Shown here one piece after another: positions 9,426 through 18,564 of a DNA stretch of 64,000 bases. Position 1 is the stretch's first letter, and the number at the start of each line of letters is the position of its first letter. The position numbers and the translations under genes are program-made. Source of the DNA: Paucisalibacillus globulus (GTDB lineage: Bacteria > Bacillota > Bacilli > Bacillales > Amphibacillaceae); contig NZ_LT855395.1 in assembly GCF_900184735.1 (NCBI RefSeq), forward strand, positions 310,001-374,000, written 5' to 3'. The notes beneath the pieces are model-generated. The model was not told the origin of the DNA. It saw nothing but the letters and a program-made list of their open reading frames with translations, and searched no databases.

Positions 9426-10358
9426 TCAACCTTTCTCAGGTAAAGCTACATAATGCGTGTCAGAAATCGGCTGCAATTTGTAAGCTAAACCTTCTTCATC
9501 AAAGTAATCATTGTAGGACTGATCATATTCCGTTTTTACTTCTTCACGGAATTTGCGCTTTTCTTCACGTTTATTTGGATCAATATCTGGAATAGCAGCA
9601 ACTAGACGTTTTGTATAGATATGCTGTGGATTACTAAAGATATCGTCCGCAGTCCCTTCTTCTACATAGCGACCTTTGTACATAATACCGATGTCGTCAC
9701 ACATGTGTTTGATTACCCCTAAATCATGACTGATAAAGAGATACGTTAAATCAAGTTCTTTTTGAATTTCTTTCATAAAGTTAAGTACTTGTGCTTGAAC
9801 AGATACATCAAGTGCTGAAACAGGTTCGTCAGCGATAATTAATTTAGGTTTTAAGGCAATTGCTCTAGCAATCCCAATACGTTGACGTTGTCCACCAGAG
9901 AATTCATGTGGATACTTTAGAATACTCTCTGGGCTTAATCCAACTAATTCTAGAAGTTCCGATACTCTCTTGCGTTCTTCTTTACGAGTTAGGTTTTCAA
10001 AGTTTCGAAGTGGTTCCGAAACAATATCAACCACACGTTTTTTAGGATTCAATGATGAGTATGGATCTTGGAATATCATTTGAATGTTTTTAGTTGCCTC
10101 AGATTTAGTACGTTTTACATTTGTAATATCTTCACCTTCAAAGATGACTTGACCTGAAGTAATGTTATTTAATCCAATAATTGCTCTACCGGTAGTGGAT
10201 TTACCAGAACCAGATTCTCCTACTAAACCGTATGTTTTACCTTTTTCTAATGAGATTGAAACCCCATCAACAGCTTTTATATGGTCCACTGTTCTTCCGA
10301 AAATACCACCCTTAACTGGGAAGTGTACCTTTAAATCATTAACCTCAAGATAAGACAT
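9426..10358 (-). CDS. oppF: Oligopeptide ABC transporter ATPase OppF, copy 2
   Basis: ABC ATPase of about 310 residues. Start chosen at the ATG at 10356-10358 (MSYLEVNDLKVHF), 6 nt after GGAGG; an upstream in-frame ATG would add seven residues (MRRRRNN) ahead of the ribosome binding site. Walker [10 protein letters not shown], signature [14 protein letters not shown] and Walker B LIIADEP are intact. As in copy 1 the C-terminal cysteine cluster is absent and the tail reads YNDYFDEEGLAYKL. It overlaps oppD by 14 bp. Energises transport with OppD copy 2. Confidence 0.94.
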   Translation of the reverse strand: MSYLEVNDLKVHFPVKGGIFGRTVDHIKAVDGVSISLEKGKTYGLVGESGSGKSTTGRAIIGLNNITSGQVIFEGEDITNVKRTKSEATKNIQMIFQDPYSSLNPKKRVVDIVSEPLRNFENLTRKEERKRVSELLELVGLSPESILKYPHEFSGGQRQRIGIARAIALKPKLIIADEPVSALDVSVQAQVLNFMKEIQKELDLTYLFISHDLGVIKHMCDDIGIMYKGRYVEEGTADDIFSNPQHIYTKRLVAAIPDIDPNKREEKRKFREEVKTEYDQSYNDYFDEEGLAYKLQPISDTHYVALPEKG

Positions 10359-11358
10359 GTTGTTCCTCCTTCGACGCATCAGGGAAGCTAAAGTGCTTAT
10401 AGCATGTACAACGCACTAAGTGCCCTGGAGCTACCTCACGTAATTCTGGATGCTTCTCATGTGCCGAATCATCCACCCAAGGAATTCTTGCACTAAAACG
10501 ACAACCTTCTCTAGGTAAGTTTTGTAAAGAAGGTACGATACCTTGAATTACGTGTAATTGATCTTGCTCCTCATTACCACTTGGAACTGAATTTAATAAC
10601 GATCTAGTATAAGGATGCTTTGGATTTGCAAATAAGGTTTTCACATCTGCTACTTCCACTATTTGACCAGCGTACATAACGGCAACACGGTCTGCCATTT
10701 CTGCAACAACACCCAAGTCATGTGTAATCAGTACAATACCAGAATTCATTTCATTCTTAAGTTTATTGATAAGATCAAGAATTTGAGATTGTATGGTTAC
10801 ATCCAGTGCAGTTGTTGGCTCATCTGCAATTAATAATTCGGGCTTGTTTGCAATTGCCATCGCAATCATCACACGTTGACGCATACCACCAGATAACTCA
10901 TGAGGGAATTGATTCATCACATATTCCGGACGAGGAATCCCTACTTTATTTAATAAGTCCAACACTCTTTCTTGGCGAGCTGATTTAGACATTTCTTTGT
11001 TATGAAGTAATATTGTTTCACCGATTTGCTCGTCAATCTGCATTAATGGGTTTAAAGAAGTTAACGGATCCTGGAAGATCATCCCGATATCTTTACCACG
11101 CACTTTATTTAATTCAGCTGGTGTCATCTTCGCAATGTTTTTGTCACGATATAGAATGTCACCATCAATTTTCGCACGTGTATGAAGTCCCATAATGGAG
11201 AATGCTAACGCACTTTTTCCACAACCTGATTCTCCTACAATTGCGAGAACTTCATTTTTATTAACTGTTAAGGAAAGATTATCTACAGCAGCGTGATAAT
11301 CATCTTTTATACGAAATGATGTAGTTAGATTTTTAATTTCTAATAATTTATCTGCCAT
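10345..11358 (-). CDS. oppD: Oligopeptide ABC transporter ATPase OppD, copy 2
   Basis: ABC ATPase of about 337 residues, first gene of the second operon. The ATG at 11356-11358 (MADKLLEIKN) follows AGGGGG with 7-nt spacing; an upstream ATG at 11391 lacks a ribosome binding site. Walker A GESGCGKS, signature LSGGMRQR, Walker B LLIADEP are intact. The C-terminal motif GCRFSARIPW again lacks the second Cys of the usual GCPFxxRCP, so both duplicates share this loss, which therefore predates the duplication. Confidence 0.94.
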   Translation of the reverse strand: MADKLLEIKNLTTSFRIKDDYHAAVDNLSLTVNKNEVLAIVGESGCGKSALAFSIMGLHTRAKIDGDILYRDKNIAKMTPAELNKVRGKDIGMIFQDPLTSLNPLMQIDEQIGETILLHNKEMSKSARQERVLDLLNKVGIPRPEYVMNQFPHELSGGMRQRVMIAMAIANKPELLIADEPTTALDVTIQSQILDLINKLKNEMNSGIVLITHDLGVVAEMADRVAVMYAGQIVEVADVKTLFANPKHPYTRSLLNSVPSGNEEQDQLHVIQGIVPSLQNLPREGCRFSARIPWVDDSAHEKHPELREVAPGHLVRCTCYKHFSFPDASKEEQHVLS

Positions 11359-11840
11359 TATATTTCCCCCTATTGATTGTAATCGGCCCAAGACATCATG
11401 CCTTTTTAGGGTTTACGTTTTTATAGTATTTATGATACAAGTTCAAGTTGTAATTGTTTATATTTTTCTGATAATTTAGTGTTATTGGAATTACGTGATG
11501 AAATCTATTATACTACCTTCTCCCTAAAAAAGTCACCCCCTATCTTTAAAAAAATTTATAAAATTTTAATATTCTTGTATTGTTTTGTAATAAACCCCTT
11601 ATATTTATTGGGTTTGTTGGTACTTATGTAATAGTTTAATTTCTCTATATTTTTTAATGCATTTATATTAAATGATCCTTCGTTTAAATTTTCATAATAT
11701 TTCGTGTCGCTAAATAATTGTTTTTTCTTACTATTTTAACGATTTTGTGATTTTTTATTGATTTTGATTCTCCGGTATATCTGAAGGTGTATTAGAACCA
11801 ATTTTGTACGTTTTCAGGGATTGTGGTTAATTGCATAATT
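11359..11840. other. AT-rich upstream region of opp operon 2
   Basis: About 480 bp without coding potential between oppD copy 2 and a dispersed repeat. A minus-strand TATAAT (reverse complement at 11507-11512) is a possible -10, but the -35 at 17 bp (TGACTT) is poor. The operon promoter probably lies here. Confidence 0.4.
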
Positions 11841-12112
11841 GATAGAAGCTATGTGATAAAAGTTTATTGCCCATTTAAAGAAGATAGTGGTAGAATCCCG
11901 CTCCGGCAGAATACTCCGCTTTCTGCGGGAGGATAGGCATCAGTGAGACCCCTAAAGAAGTAAGCGCGAGGAGGCTCACCAGCCGCCCGCGGCAAGGTAG
12001 ACAATGCGACGGTTCTTTCGAGCAGATGTCGCCCCTGTGCTGACAGTGAAAGCGGAGTGTATTTCCGAAGCGGGTAAGTTGCGCTATCCATAATACTTAG
12101 TTACATTATCAA
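11841..12112. repeat. Dispersed palindromic repeat, deletion-derivative copy (11.8 kb)
   Basis: Starts with GATAGAAGCTATGTGATA, related to the left end at 61386, and continues with CCGGCAGAATAC, the inner boundary of module A. It then jumps directly into module B (GCGGGAGGATAGGCATC, GAGGAGGCTCACC, AGTGTATTTCCG) and ends with the shared right flank TATCCATAATACTTAGTTAC. It carries an insert with GAGCAGATGTCGCCCCTGTG that is also in the 61.4-kb copy. It looks like an internal deletion of the full composite element. The open reading frames across it are incidental. Confidence 0.8.
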
Positions 12113-12127
12113 AAATAAAAGCAAAGA

Positions 12128-12175
12128 AAAAAAGATTAGTGTTGGAGGATGGTCCTCTTACACTAATCTTCTATT
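12128..12175 (-). terminator. Intrinsic terminator of the dpp-type operon
   Basis: On the minus strand, downstream of the dppF-type stop codon, AAGATTAGTGT pairs with ACACTAATCTT and is followed by TTTTTTT. It is a strong Rho-independent terminator that ends the five-gene operon before the repeat element. Confidence 0.9.
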
Positions 12176-12188
12176 AAATGTAATCTAT

Positions 12189-13169
12189 TTACTTTTTATT
12201 TGTGTATAAGTGACATGCTACCCAGTGGTCTTGTTTGTGTTCGATAAATTCTGGTACTGCTTTGGAGCAGATTTCCATTGCCATCGGACATCTTGTACGG
12301 AACGGACAACCACTTGGTGGGTTTATTGGACTTGGTACATCCCCCTCAAGAATAATACGCTCTCTACTCCGTTCAACCTTTGGATCTGCCATTGGAATGG
12401 CACTTAATAGCGCTTGTGTATAAGGGTGTAATGGTTCTTCATACAAATCATCACTTGTTGAGATTTCCACCATGTTACCTAAATACATTACACCTACCCT
12501 ATCACTAATATGCTTCACCATAGATAGGTCATGCGCAATAAATAAGTAGGTTAATCCTCTTTCTTTCTGTAGCTTTTTAAGCAAGTTTACAACTTGTGCT
12601 TGGATTGATACATCAAGCGCAGAGATAGGCTCATCCGCTACAATAAAGTCCGGATCTACCGCAAGAGCTCTTGCAATCCCAATCCTTTGTCTTTGCCCAC
12701 CACTAAATTCATGTGGATAACGATTAGCATGTTCCGCATTTAATCCAACGGTTTCTAATAGCTCTATTACACGATCGTCTCGTTCCTTTTTAGTTTTTGC
12801 AAGGCCGTGTATATCAATACCTTCTGCAATGATGTCCTTAACTGTCATTCTAGGATTTAACGACGCATATGGGTCTTGGAAAATCATTTGCATACTACGA
12901 GTAAGTTCTTTTAATTGTTTCTTGGACTTCTTCGCATGCACACTTGCCCCTTTAAAGGAAACTTCTCCATCTGTCGCTTGATACAGTCCCATGATGGTTC
13001 GACCAGCAGTTGATTTTCCACATCCAGATTCACCAACTAGTCCAAACGTTTCTCCTTGGTAAATATCAAATGTTAGTCCATTTACTGCTTTTAACACGTT
13101 TTTACGATCTACTTTGAAATGTCTTTTTAAATCTTTAATCTCAAGAATTTTCTCTTTAGGTTTAGCCAT
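12189..13169 (-). CDS. Dipeptide/oligopeptide ABC transporter ATPase, DppF/OppF type
   Basis: ABC ATPase of 326 residues, last gene of the third peptide operon. Walker [10 protein letters not shown], signature [14 protein letters not shown], Walker B FIVADEP and IAHDLS are intact. Unlike the duplicated opp ATPases it keeps the complete C-terminal cysteine cluster ([14 protein letters not shown] ... WVACHL). The ATG at 13169 overlaps the upstream dppD-type gene by 8 bp, implying translational coupling. Energises peptide import with the gene 13162-14190. Confidence 0.94.
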   Translation of the reverse strand: MAKPKEKILEIKDLKRHFKVDRKNVLKAVNGLTFDIYQGETFGLVGESGCGKSTAGRTIMGLYQATDGEVSFKGASVHAKKSKKQLKELTRSMQMIFQDPYASLNPRMTVKDIIAEGIDIHGLAKTKKERDDRVIELLETVGLNAEHANRYPHEFSGGQRQRIGIARALAVDPDFIVADEPISALDVSIQAQVVNLLKKLQKERGLTYLFIAHDLSMVKHISDRVGVMYLGNMVEISTSDDLYEEPLHPYTQALLSAIPMADPKVERSRERIILEGDVPSPINPPSGCPFRTRCPMAMEICSKAVPEFIEHKQDHWVACHLYTNKK

Positions 13170-14190
13170 TTACCTTCAACCCTCCTACATTCACAAACTC
13201 CGGTGGTTCCACTTTTGGCGCACGCTCATCTAATAACCAGCATGCTGTCTTTTGTGTTTCGGATAGTTCAAAGTACTCCGGCATATGAGTTGCACATGCT
13301 TGCATCGCATAAGGACAACGAGCAGCAAATGGGCATCCCTTTGGAGGATCTGCTAAATCTGGTGGTGAACCAGGAATTGCTTTTAATTCCTCTTCATCAC
13401 CGTCTAATTTAGGCATTGAGCCAAGTAATCCCCATGTATATGGATGTCTTGGATTATAGAAAATCTCATCTACAGAACCCGTTTCCACTATCTTACCACC
13501 ATACATAACCGCAACTCGGTGTGCTGAATTAGCTACTACACCTAGATCATGGGTAATTAGGATAATGGCTGTACCGGTTTCTTTTTGTAATTCTTTCATT
13601 AAATCTAATATCTGAGCCTGTATGGTTACATCTAGCGCAGTAGTAGGTTCGTCTGCAATTAGTATCTTAGGATTACATGCTAATGCGATCGCAATCATCG
13701 CACGTTGACGCATCCCACCAGAGAATTCATGAGGATATTGACTGATACGCTTTTCTGGATTTGGAATCCCAACTAATTTTAGTAATTCTACCCCACGTAA
13801 ATGTGCTTCTTTTTTCGTCATATTTTGGTGCTTGATTAGACCTTCTGCAATCTGTTTACCAATTGTCATCGTTGGATTTAAAGAAGTCATAGGATCTTGG
13901 AAGATCATACCGATTTCTTTCCCGCGGATACTTTCCATTTGCTTTTCCGATTTTTCTACTAGATTTTCACCATTAAATTCTATCGATCCATTAACAAATT
14001 TTCCAGGAGGCATAGGGATAAGCCGCATGACAGATTGTGCTGTTACACTTTTTCCGGAGCCAGATTCCCCTACAATTGCAAGTGTTTCCTCTTCATGTAA
14101 ATCAAAGGATACATCACGAACTGCTTTTACCTCTGCTTTATATGTTTCAAAGTTTACAGAAAGGTTTTTTACACTCAGTATCTTTTTCAT
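13162..14190 (-). CDS. Dipeptide/oligopeptide ABC transporter ATPase, DppD/OppD type
   Basis: ABC ATPase of 342 residues with Walker A GESGSGKS, signature [14 protein letters not shown], Walker B ILIADEP and ITHDLG. The C-terminal cluster [14 protein letters not shown] ... TACW is complete, giving the four cysteines proposed in this family to bind an Fe-S centre. The ATG at 14190 follows GGAGGGGAG. It lies 14 bp after the permease gene and overlaps the following ATPase gene, so it is an internal operon gene. Confidence 0.94.
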   Translation of the reverse strand: MKKILSVKNLSVNFETYKAEVKAVRDVSFDLHEEETLAIVGESGSGKSVTAQSVMRLIPMPPGKFVNGSIEFNGENLVEKSEKQMESIRGKEIGMIFQDPMTSLNPTMTIGKQIAEGLIKHQNMTKKEAHLRGVELLKLVGIPNPEKRISQYPHEFSGGMRQRAMIAIALACNPKILIADEPTTALDVTIQAQILDLMKELQKETGTAIILITHDLGVVANSAHRVAVMYGGKIVETGSVDEIFYNPRHPYTWGLLGSMPKLDGDEEELKAIPGSPPDLADPPKGCPFAARCPYAMQACATHMPEYFELSETQKTACWLLDERAPKVEPPEFVNVGGLKVNG

Positions 14191-14204
14191 TTAGATCTCC
14201 CCTC

Positions 14205-15128
14205 CTATTTACGTTCTTTCGGGTCTAGTGCATCTCTCAGACCATCACCAATTACGTTAAATGCCAGCATCGTTAAACAAATAAAGAACGCTGGGAAGAA
14301 TAGTTGGTATGGATAGTACTGGAATGCACTAAGCGCATCATTTGTCATGACACCCCAACTAGAGTGCGGAACCGGTACACCGAGTCCCAAGAAGCTAAGG
14401 AATGCCTCTGTAAAGATTGCACTTGGTACTGTTAATGTTAACGTAACTAGGATTGGGCCAAGCGTATTAGGAATTAAATGTCTAAACATAATTCTAGAAT
14501 TGCTTGCTCCAAGTGAACGAGAAGCTAATACATATTCTTCTGACCTTAGTTGCATCACTTGACCGCGAACTATTCTGGCCATATTAATCCATCCCGTAAA
14601 TACCATCGCAATGATCATTGTCCAAATACCTTGTCCCATCAGAACCATCAATAGAATAACGACTAAAAGATATGGTAGACCAGATAAAATATCGGCAAAC
14701 CGCATCATATATTCATCTACTTTTCCACCAAAGTAGCCTGCAATGGCTCCCCAGATAATTCCAATAATAAGGTCTAGAAATGCAGCCATCAGACCAATAA
14801 ATAAGGAAATCCTTGCCCCATCCCAAGTTCGCGCAAAGATATCGCGCCCGATATTATCGGTTCCAAACCAGTGTTCAGCTGACGGAGTTAAGTTGGTCGA
14901 CATTAAATCGGTATCTTTATAGTTTTTACCAGAAATTTCGGCACCGAATATTGCCATAGCCCCTAACATAATTAGTACTAGAATACCTATTAGAGCTAAT
15001 TTATTTTTTCTAAACCTTCTCCATGCATCTTTCCAATAAGAAGTACTCTTCCCTACTATCTTCTCGGATTCTGCATGATCAATATGAAGAGGGTTAAAAT
15101 CTGCATTAGAAAGTTGTGGCTGTGCCAT
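14205..15128 (-). CDS. Dipeptide/oligopeptide ABC transporter permease, DppC type
   Basis: Permease of 307 residues of the DppC/OppC family. An N-terminal cytoplasmic segment of about 40 residues precedes helix 1; HWFGTDNIGRDIFART and the EAA loop (VLASRSLGASNSRIMFRHLI) are diagnostic, and the protein ends DALDPKERK. Its ATG shares one base with the stop codon of the upstream permease gene (TAATG), so translation of the pair is coupled. Pairs with the DppB-type protein to form the channel. Confidence 0.94.
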   Translation of the reverse strand: MAQPQLSNADFNPLHIDHAESEKIVGKSTSYWKDAWRRFRKNKLALIGILVLIMLGAMAIFGAEISGKNYKDTDLMSTNLTPSAEHWFGTDNIGRDIFARTWDGARISLFIGLMAAFLDLIIGIIWGAIAGYFGGKVDEYMMRFADILSGLPYLLVVILLMVLMGQGIWTMIIAMVFTGWINMARIVRGQVMQLRSEEYVLASRSLGASNSRIMFRHLIPNTLGPILVTLTLTVPSAIFTEAFLSFLGLGVPVPHSSWGVMTNDALSAFQYYPYQLFFPAFFICLTMLAFNVIGDGLRDALDPKERK

Positions 15129-16063
15129 TACTTCTCACCACCCTTTGCTGCAATTTTAATTCTAGGATCAACTAATCCATAAATTAAATCTACTATTAGA
15201 ATACTAACTAATAATAGTACACTATAGAACACCGTGGTTCCCATTATAACGGTATAGTCACGATTGGTAATACTCGTTACGAACTCACTACCGAGACCAG
15301 GGATACCAAATATCTGTTCAATAATAAAACTCCCTGTTAATATCCCTGCAACTAATGGGCCCATATAGGAGATAACCGGTAACATTGCATTTCTGAGACC
15401 GTGTTTATAGGTTACGACACGCTGACTCATTCCCTTAGATCTTGCTGTCTTAATATAATCTGAGCTTAACACATCTAGCATGCTTGAACGCATTAAACGT
15501 GCAATAAAAGCAAGTGGTGTTGTTGCCAGTGCGAGCGCAGGAAGAATCGTATCAGAGAAAGATTCCATCCGTGCAACAGAGAACATTTCTAGTTTGATGG
15601 CGAATATATATTGTAAGATCGTCGCCATGATAAAGCTTGGTACCGATATACCCAATACAGCAATGACCATTGCGGTATAGTCTCCAAATCGATTGTGTTT
15701 CAGTGCCGCAAACACCCCAAATAATACACCTAATCCTAATGCTATAAATACGGCCTCAAGTCCTAAGACAAGGGAATAAGGGAAACTACGTAAAATAATA
15801 TCCATTACATCTTGTCCAACAAACTTAAAGGATGGTCCAAAGTCAAATGTAAGTGCATTTACAACATAGGTAATATACTGTTCATGAATGGGATCATTCA
15901 GTCCGTATGCTTCTTCCATTTGTGCCTCTAATGCAGGTGTCATCTTACGTTCTGATGCAAATGGACTACCAGGGGCTGCCCGCATGATAAAGAATGTTGC
16001 ACTGATGATTAAGAATAGGGATAGGACGATATAGCCAACCCTTTTTAAGATATACTTTGCCAA
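15128..16063 (-). CDS. Dipeptide/oligopeptide ABC transporter permease, DppB type (TTG start)
   Basis: DppB/OppB-type permease, about 311 residues. I place the start at the TTG at 16061-16063 (MAKYILKRVGYIVLSL), 8 nt after GGAGG; an upstream TTG at 16078 would put the ribosome binding site inside the coding sequence. The APGSPF motif, the EAA loop (KTARSKGMSQRVVTYKHGLR) and the final LVDPRIKIAAKGGEK fit the family. Its mRNA leader contains two hairpins between it and the binding-protein gene. Confidence 0.93.
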   Translation of the reverse strand: MAKYILKRVGYIVLSLFLIISATFFIMRAAPGSPFASERKMTPALEAQMEEAYGLNDPIHEQYITYVVNALTFDFGPSFKFVGQDVMDIILRSFPYSLVLGLEAVFIALGLGVLFGVFAALKHNRFGDYTAMVIAVLGISVPSFIMATILQYIFAIKLEMFSVARMESFSDTILPALALATTPLAFIARLMRSSMLDVLSSDYIKTARSKGMSQRVVTYKHGLRNAMLPVISYMGPLVAGILTGSFIIEQIFGIPGLGSEFVTSITNRDYTVIMGTTVFYSVLLLVSILIVDLIYGLVDPRIKIAAKGGEK

Positions 16064-16239
16064 TACATACACCTCCAATTAACTCGTTGCAATCAATATT
16101 TTCCTAGAAAACTTGTAATCGCTCCGTCCTTAGCGAAGTAACCACCTGTATAACATCGTGTGTTACTTCCGAAGAGCAAATTTTGTTAGATTTTATATAT
16201 ATATGGAGAAAGTTGTTATACTTTCTTATTTACTAAACT

Positions 16240-16270
16240 AAAAAAAAGAGGTGAAACATTCCACCCCTCC
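16240..16270 (-). terminator. Terminator-like hairpin upstream of the dppB-type gene
   Basis: On the minus strand AGGGGTGGAA pairs with TTTCACCTCT (two G-U pairs) and is followed by seven or more T residues. It lies between the binding-protein gene and the permease genes of the same operon, as expected for partial termination that favours the binding protein. Confidence 0.72.
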
Positions 16271-16469
16271 TATTCCCTTTTCCTTTTCAAGAAAAAAAGA
16301 ATAATCATCTTGTGTCTATGCGAAAGAAATACTCATGTCCTGTATTTCTAAGAAGGCGTCAACGGTTTCTTTTTGCATGTCGTCTAGTATATTCAGTTAC
16401 TATTCTCTAAATCTCTTGAAAAGCCTTGTTTATACAAGTTACAAAAGGTTTCCAATTTATAAAGGATGA

Positions 16470-16512
16470 ACCAAGATAAGGAAAACGTTAGTTGTTCCCT
16501 ATCTTGGTTTAA
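16470..16512 (-). promoter_or_regulatory. Stem-loop directly after the third binding-protein gene
   Basis: AACCAAGATA pairs with TATCTTGGTT around a loop of about 20 nt, starting roughly 25 bp after the stop codon of the binding-protein gene. It lacks a T-run on either strand, so it resembles an mRNA-stabilising 3' hairpin rather than a terminator. Confidence 0.5.
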
Positions 16513-16535
16513 TTCATGACTTTTCTTTTAATCTA

Positions 16536-18242
16536 TTACTTTTCGATGTAGCCCCACTTGTATTGAACTCCACCAAGTCCAGATACCTCAACATTTTTCA
16601 CGTAGTCTTTAGCAGTCCATACGTTAGTGTAGAAGTATACAGGCGCGATAGGCATAGCATCCATAAAGATTGCTTCTGCTTCTCTTAAGATTTCTTTACG
16701 AGCTGCATCATCAGTTTCAGTTCTAGAAGCAGCTAACAATTCTTGATACTCAGCATCTTCCCAGTTCGTGTAGTTGTTTCCACCTACAGATTGGAAGATT
16801 TCTAGGAAGTTGATTGCATCGTTAAAGTCTGCAAGCCATCCCATACGTCCAACTTGGAAGTTACCAGATCCCATAGAATCTAGATATACGTTCCACTCTT
16901 CATTACCAAGCTCAACTTCAACACCTAGATTCTTACTCCACATATCTTGAACCGCTTGAGCGATTACTGCATGTGCTTCACTAGTGTTGTAAGAAAGTTT
17001 AACTGGTGGTAACTCGTCTAAGCCAAGTTCTTCTAAACCAGCTTCTAAATATTCTTTTGCTGTTTCAACATCGTTATCAGCAAAGTATCCTTCGTTACTC
17101 TCTTCCCAAATTGAAGGTGGTACTAATGCCATCGCAGGTTGTTGTTCACCTTTTGTGATGTTATCAACAATACCTTGACGGTTAATAGCTAAAGCAAATG
17201 CTTTACGGATATTCTCGTTATCAAAAGGTTCTGCTTCTGTGTTAAATGCATAGTAGTAAACACCTGCAAGAGAAGAAATATTTAATCTACCTTCCTCTTT
17301 TAATGCAGGGATTGCAGCTAATGGAACTGAGTCAGTTGGAGATCCAACCCAATCAAGGTCACCAGCTTCATACATTTGTAATGCTGTATTTTCGTCATCT
17401 ACCATGAACATGTTAATTGTTTCTAACTTAACAGTTTCAGCATCCCAGTATCCTGTGTTTTTCTTAAGTACGACTTTGTTTTTATGCTCCCAAGTGTCCA
17501 ATACGAATGGACCGTTAGTTACATAATCATCACCTGCATCAAGTGCCCATTCAGGGTTAGCTTCTGCAACAGCCTTGTTAACAGGGTAATAAGTATAGAA
17601 AGCAGTTAAATCTAAGAAATATGGAGTTGGCTGAGCTAAAGTAACTTCTAGAGTCTTGTCATCTAGAGCTTTGACACCAACATCATCTAAAGAGCCGCCC
17701 TCTTCTTTAGCAGCTTGAGCTCCTTTAATTACATATAGCTGATATGCATAGTCTGTATCAGCGTTAGCAGGATCTAATACCCATTTCCAAGCAAATTCGA
17801 AGTCATGAGCAGTAACAGGGTCACCATTAGACCATGTTGCATCATCACGAATTGTGAATGTATACGTTAATAAGTCATCTGAAACCTCAGGCTCAGCTGC
17901 TGCCATAGCAGGCTCAACTACACCCTCTTGGTTAATACGCATTAACCCTTCAAATACTTGGTCAAGTACAGCACCAGAAGTTGTATCTGTTGCTAGACCA
18001 GGATGTAATGAAGGCGGTTCCGATTTAATATTTACGTTTAATACTTGCTCCACATCGCTAGAGTCTCCTGCGTCCTCTGACCCCTCAGAATCGCTAGAAT
18101 CTCCAGTACCTTCACTTTGTTCTTCTGTTCCCTTATCGCCACCATCGCCATTTGCATCTTTGTCTCCGCCACCATTACATGCAGCAAGAACTAGGCCAAG
18201 TGCAAATAAAAGAACTAAAAGTAATGACCATTTTTTCCACAT
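16536..18242 (-). CDS. Peptide-binding lipoprotein of the third ABC operon (OppA/DppE type)
   Basis: SBP_bac_5 family lipoprotein of 568 residues. The signal peptide ends at lipobox VLAAC (about residue 21) and is followed by a Gly/Asp/Glu/Ser-rich linker. TWSNGDPVTAHDFEFAWKW and the C-terminal EAIFMDAMPIAPVYFYTNVW are typical of OppA/DppE/MppA proteins. It is the first gene of its operon, ahead of the permeases, the opposite of the two duplicated opp operons, and is only distantly similar to their binding proteins. It delivers di- or oligopeptides to the DppBC-type channel. Confidence 0.94.
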   Translation of the reverse strand: MWKKWSLLLVLLFALGLVLAACNGGGDKDANGDGGDKGTEEQSEGTGDSSDSEGSEDAGDSSDVEQVLNVNIKSEPPSLHPGLATDTTSGAVLDQVFEGLMRINQEGVVEPAMAAAEPEVSDDLLTYTFTIRDDATWSNGDPVTAHDFEFAWKWVLDPANADTDYAYQLYVIKGAQAAKEEGGSLDDVGVKALDDKTLEVTLAQPTPYFLDLTAFYTYYPVNKAVAEANPEWALDAGDDYVTNGPFVLDTWEHKNKVVLKKNTGYWDAETVKLETINMFMVDDENTALQMYEAGDLDWVGSPTDSVPLAAIPALKEEGRLNISSLAGVYYYAFNTEAEPFDNENIRKAFALAINRQGIVDNITKGEQQPAMALVPPSIWEESNEGYFADNDVETAKEYLEAGLEELGLDELPPVKLSYNTSEAHAVIAQAVQDMWSKNLGVEVELGNEEWNVYLDSMGSGNFQVGRMGWLADFNDAINFLEIFQSVGGNNYTNWEDAEYQELLAASRTETDDAARKEILREAEAIFMDAMPIAPVYFYTNVWTAKDYVKNVEVSGLGGVQYKWGYIEK

Positions 18243-18457
18243 ATGTGTAGACCCTCCTATTTTTTAAAGATTTCTTATAATTCAAGATAGTCAAAATCCT
18301 GAACTTGTTTTCCATTATACAACCTATTCAAAAAATTTTCATTAACTTTTTTTATAAATTTTGATTAATTGTAATTAATTAACTAATTCTAATATGACTA
18401 AATAATTACTTTAAACAAAATTATTAGTTAATTAGTATTGGGTAGTAATACTTAATT

Positions 18458-18540
18458 TAGCTAAAAAAAGAGAGACCAATCTCTAACAACTAAATTAGCT
18501 ATTAAAGCTAATTCCCATGTTAAGAGATTAGTCCCTCACT
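18458..18540 (-). terminator. Terminator of the DUF1002 gene
   Basis: On the minus strand an outer stem (GGGACTAATCTCTTAAC with GTTAGAGATTGGTCTC) encloses an inner stem (AATTAGCT/AGCTAATT) and is followed by TTTTTTT. A bulky but convincing Rho-independent terminator between the DUF1002 gene and the peptide operon. Confidence 0.8.
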
Positions 18541-18564
18541 CAATATCTTAAATAGTAAATCAAT

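Noticed and set aside
11864-12091. Open frame MDSATYPLRKYTPLSLSAQG across the 11.8-kb repeat, with a related frame at 61597-61983
   Set aside because: The frames exist because the repeats are GC-rich and palindromic. They are related only through the repeat, lack ribosome binding sites, and are frameshifted or interrupted in other copies.
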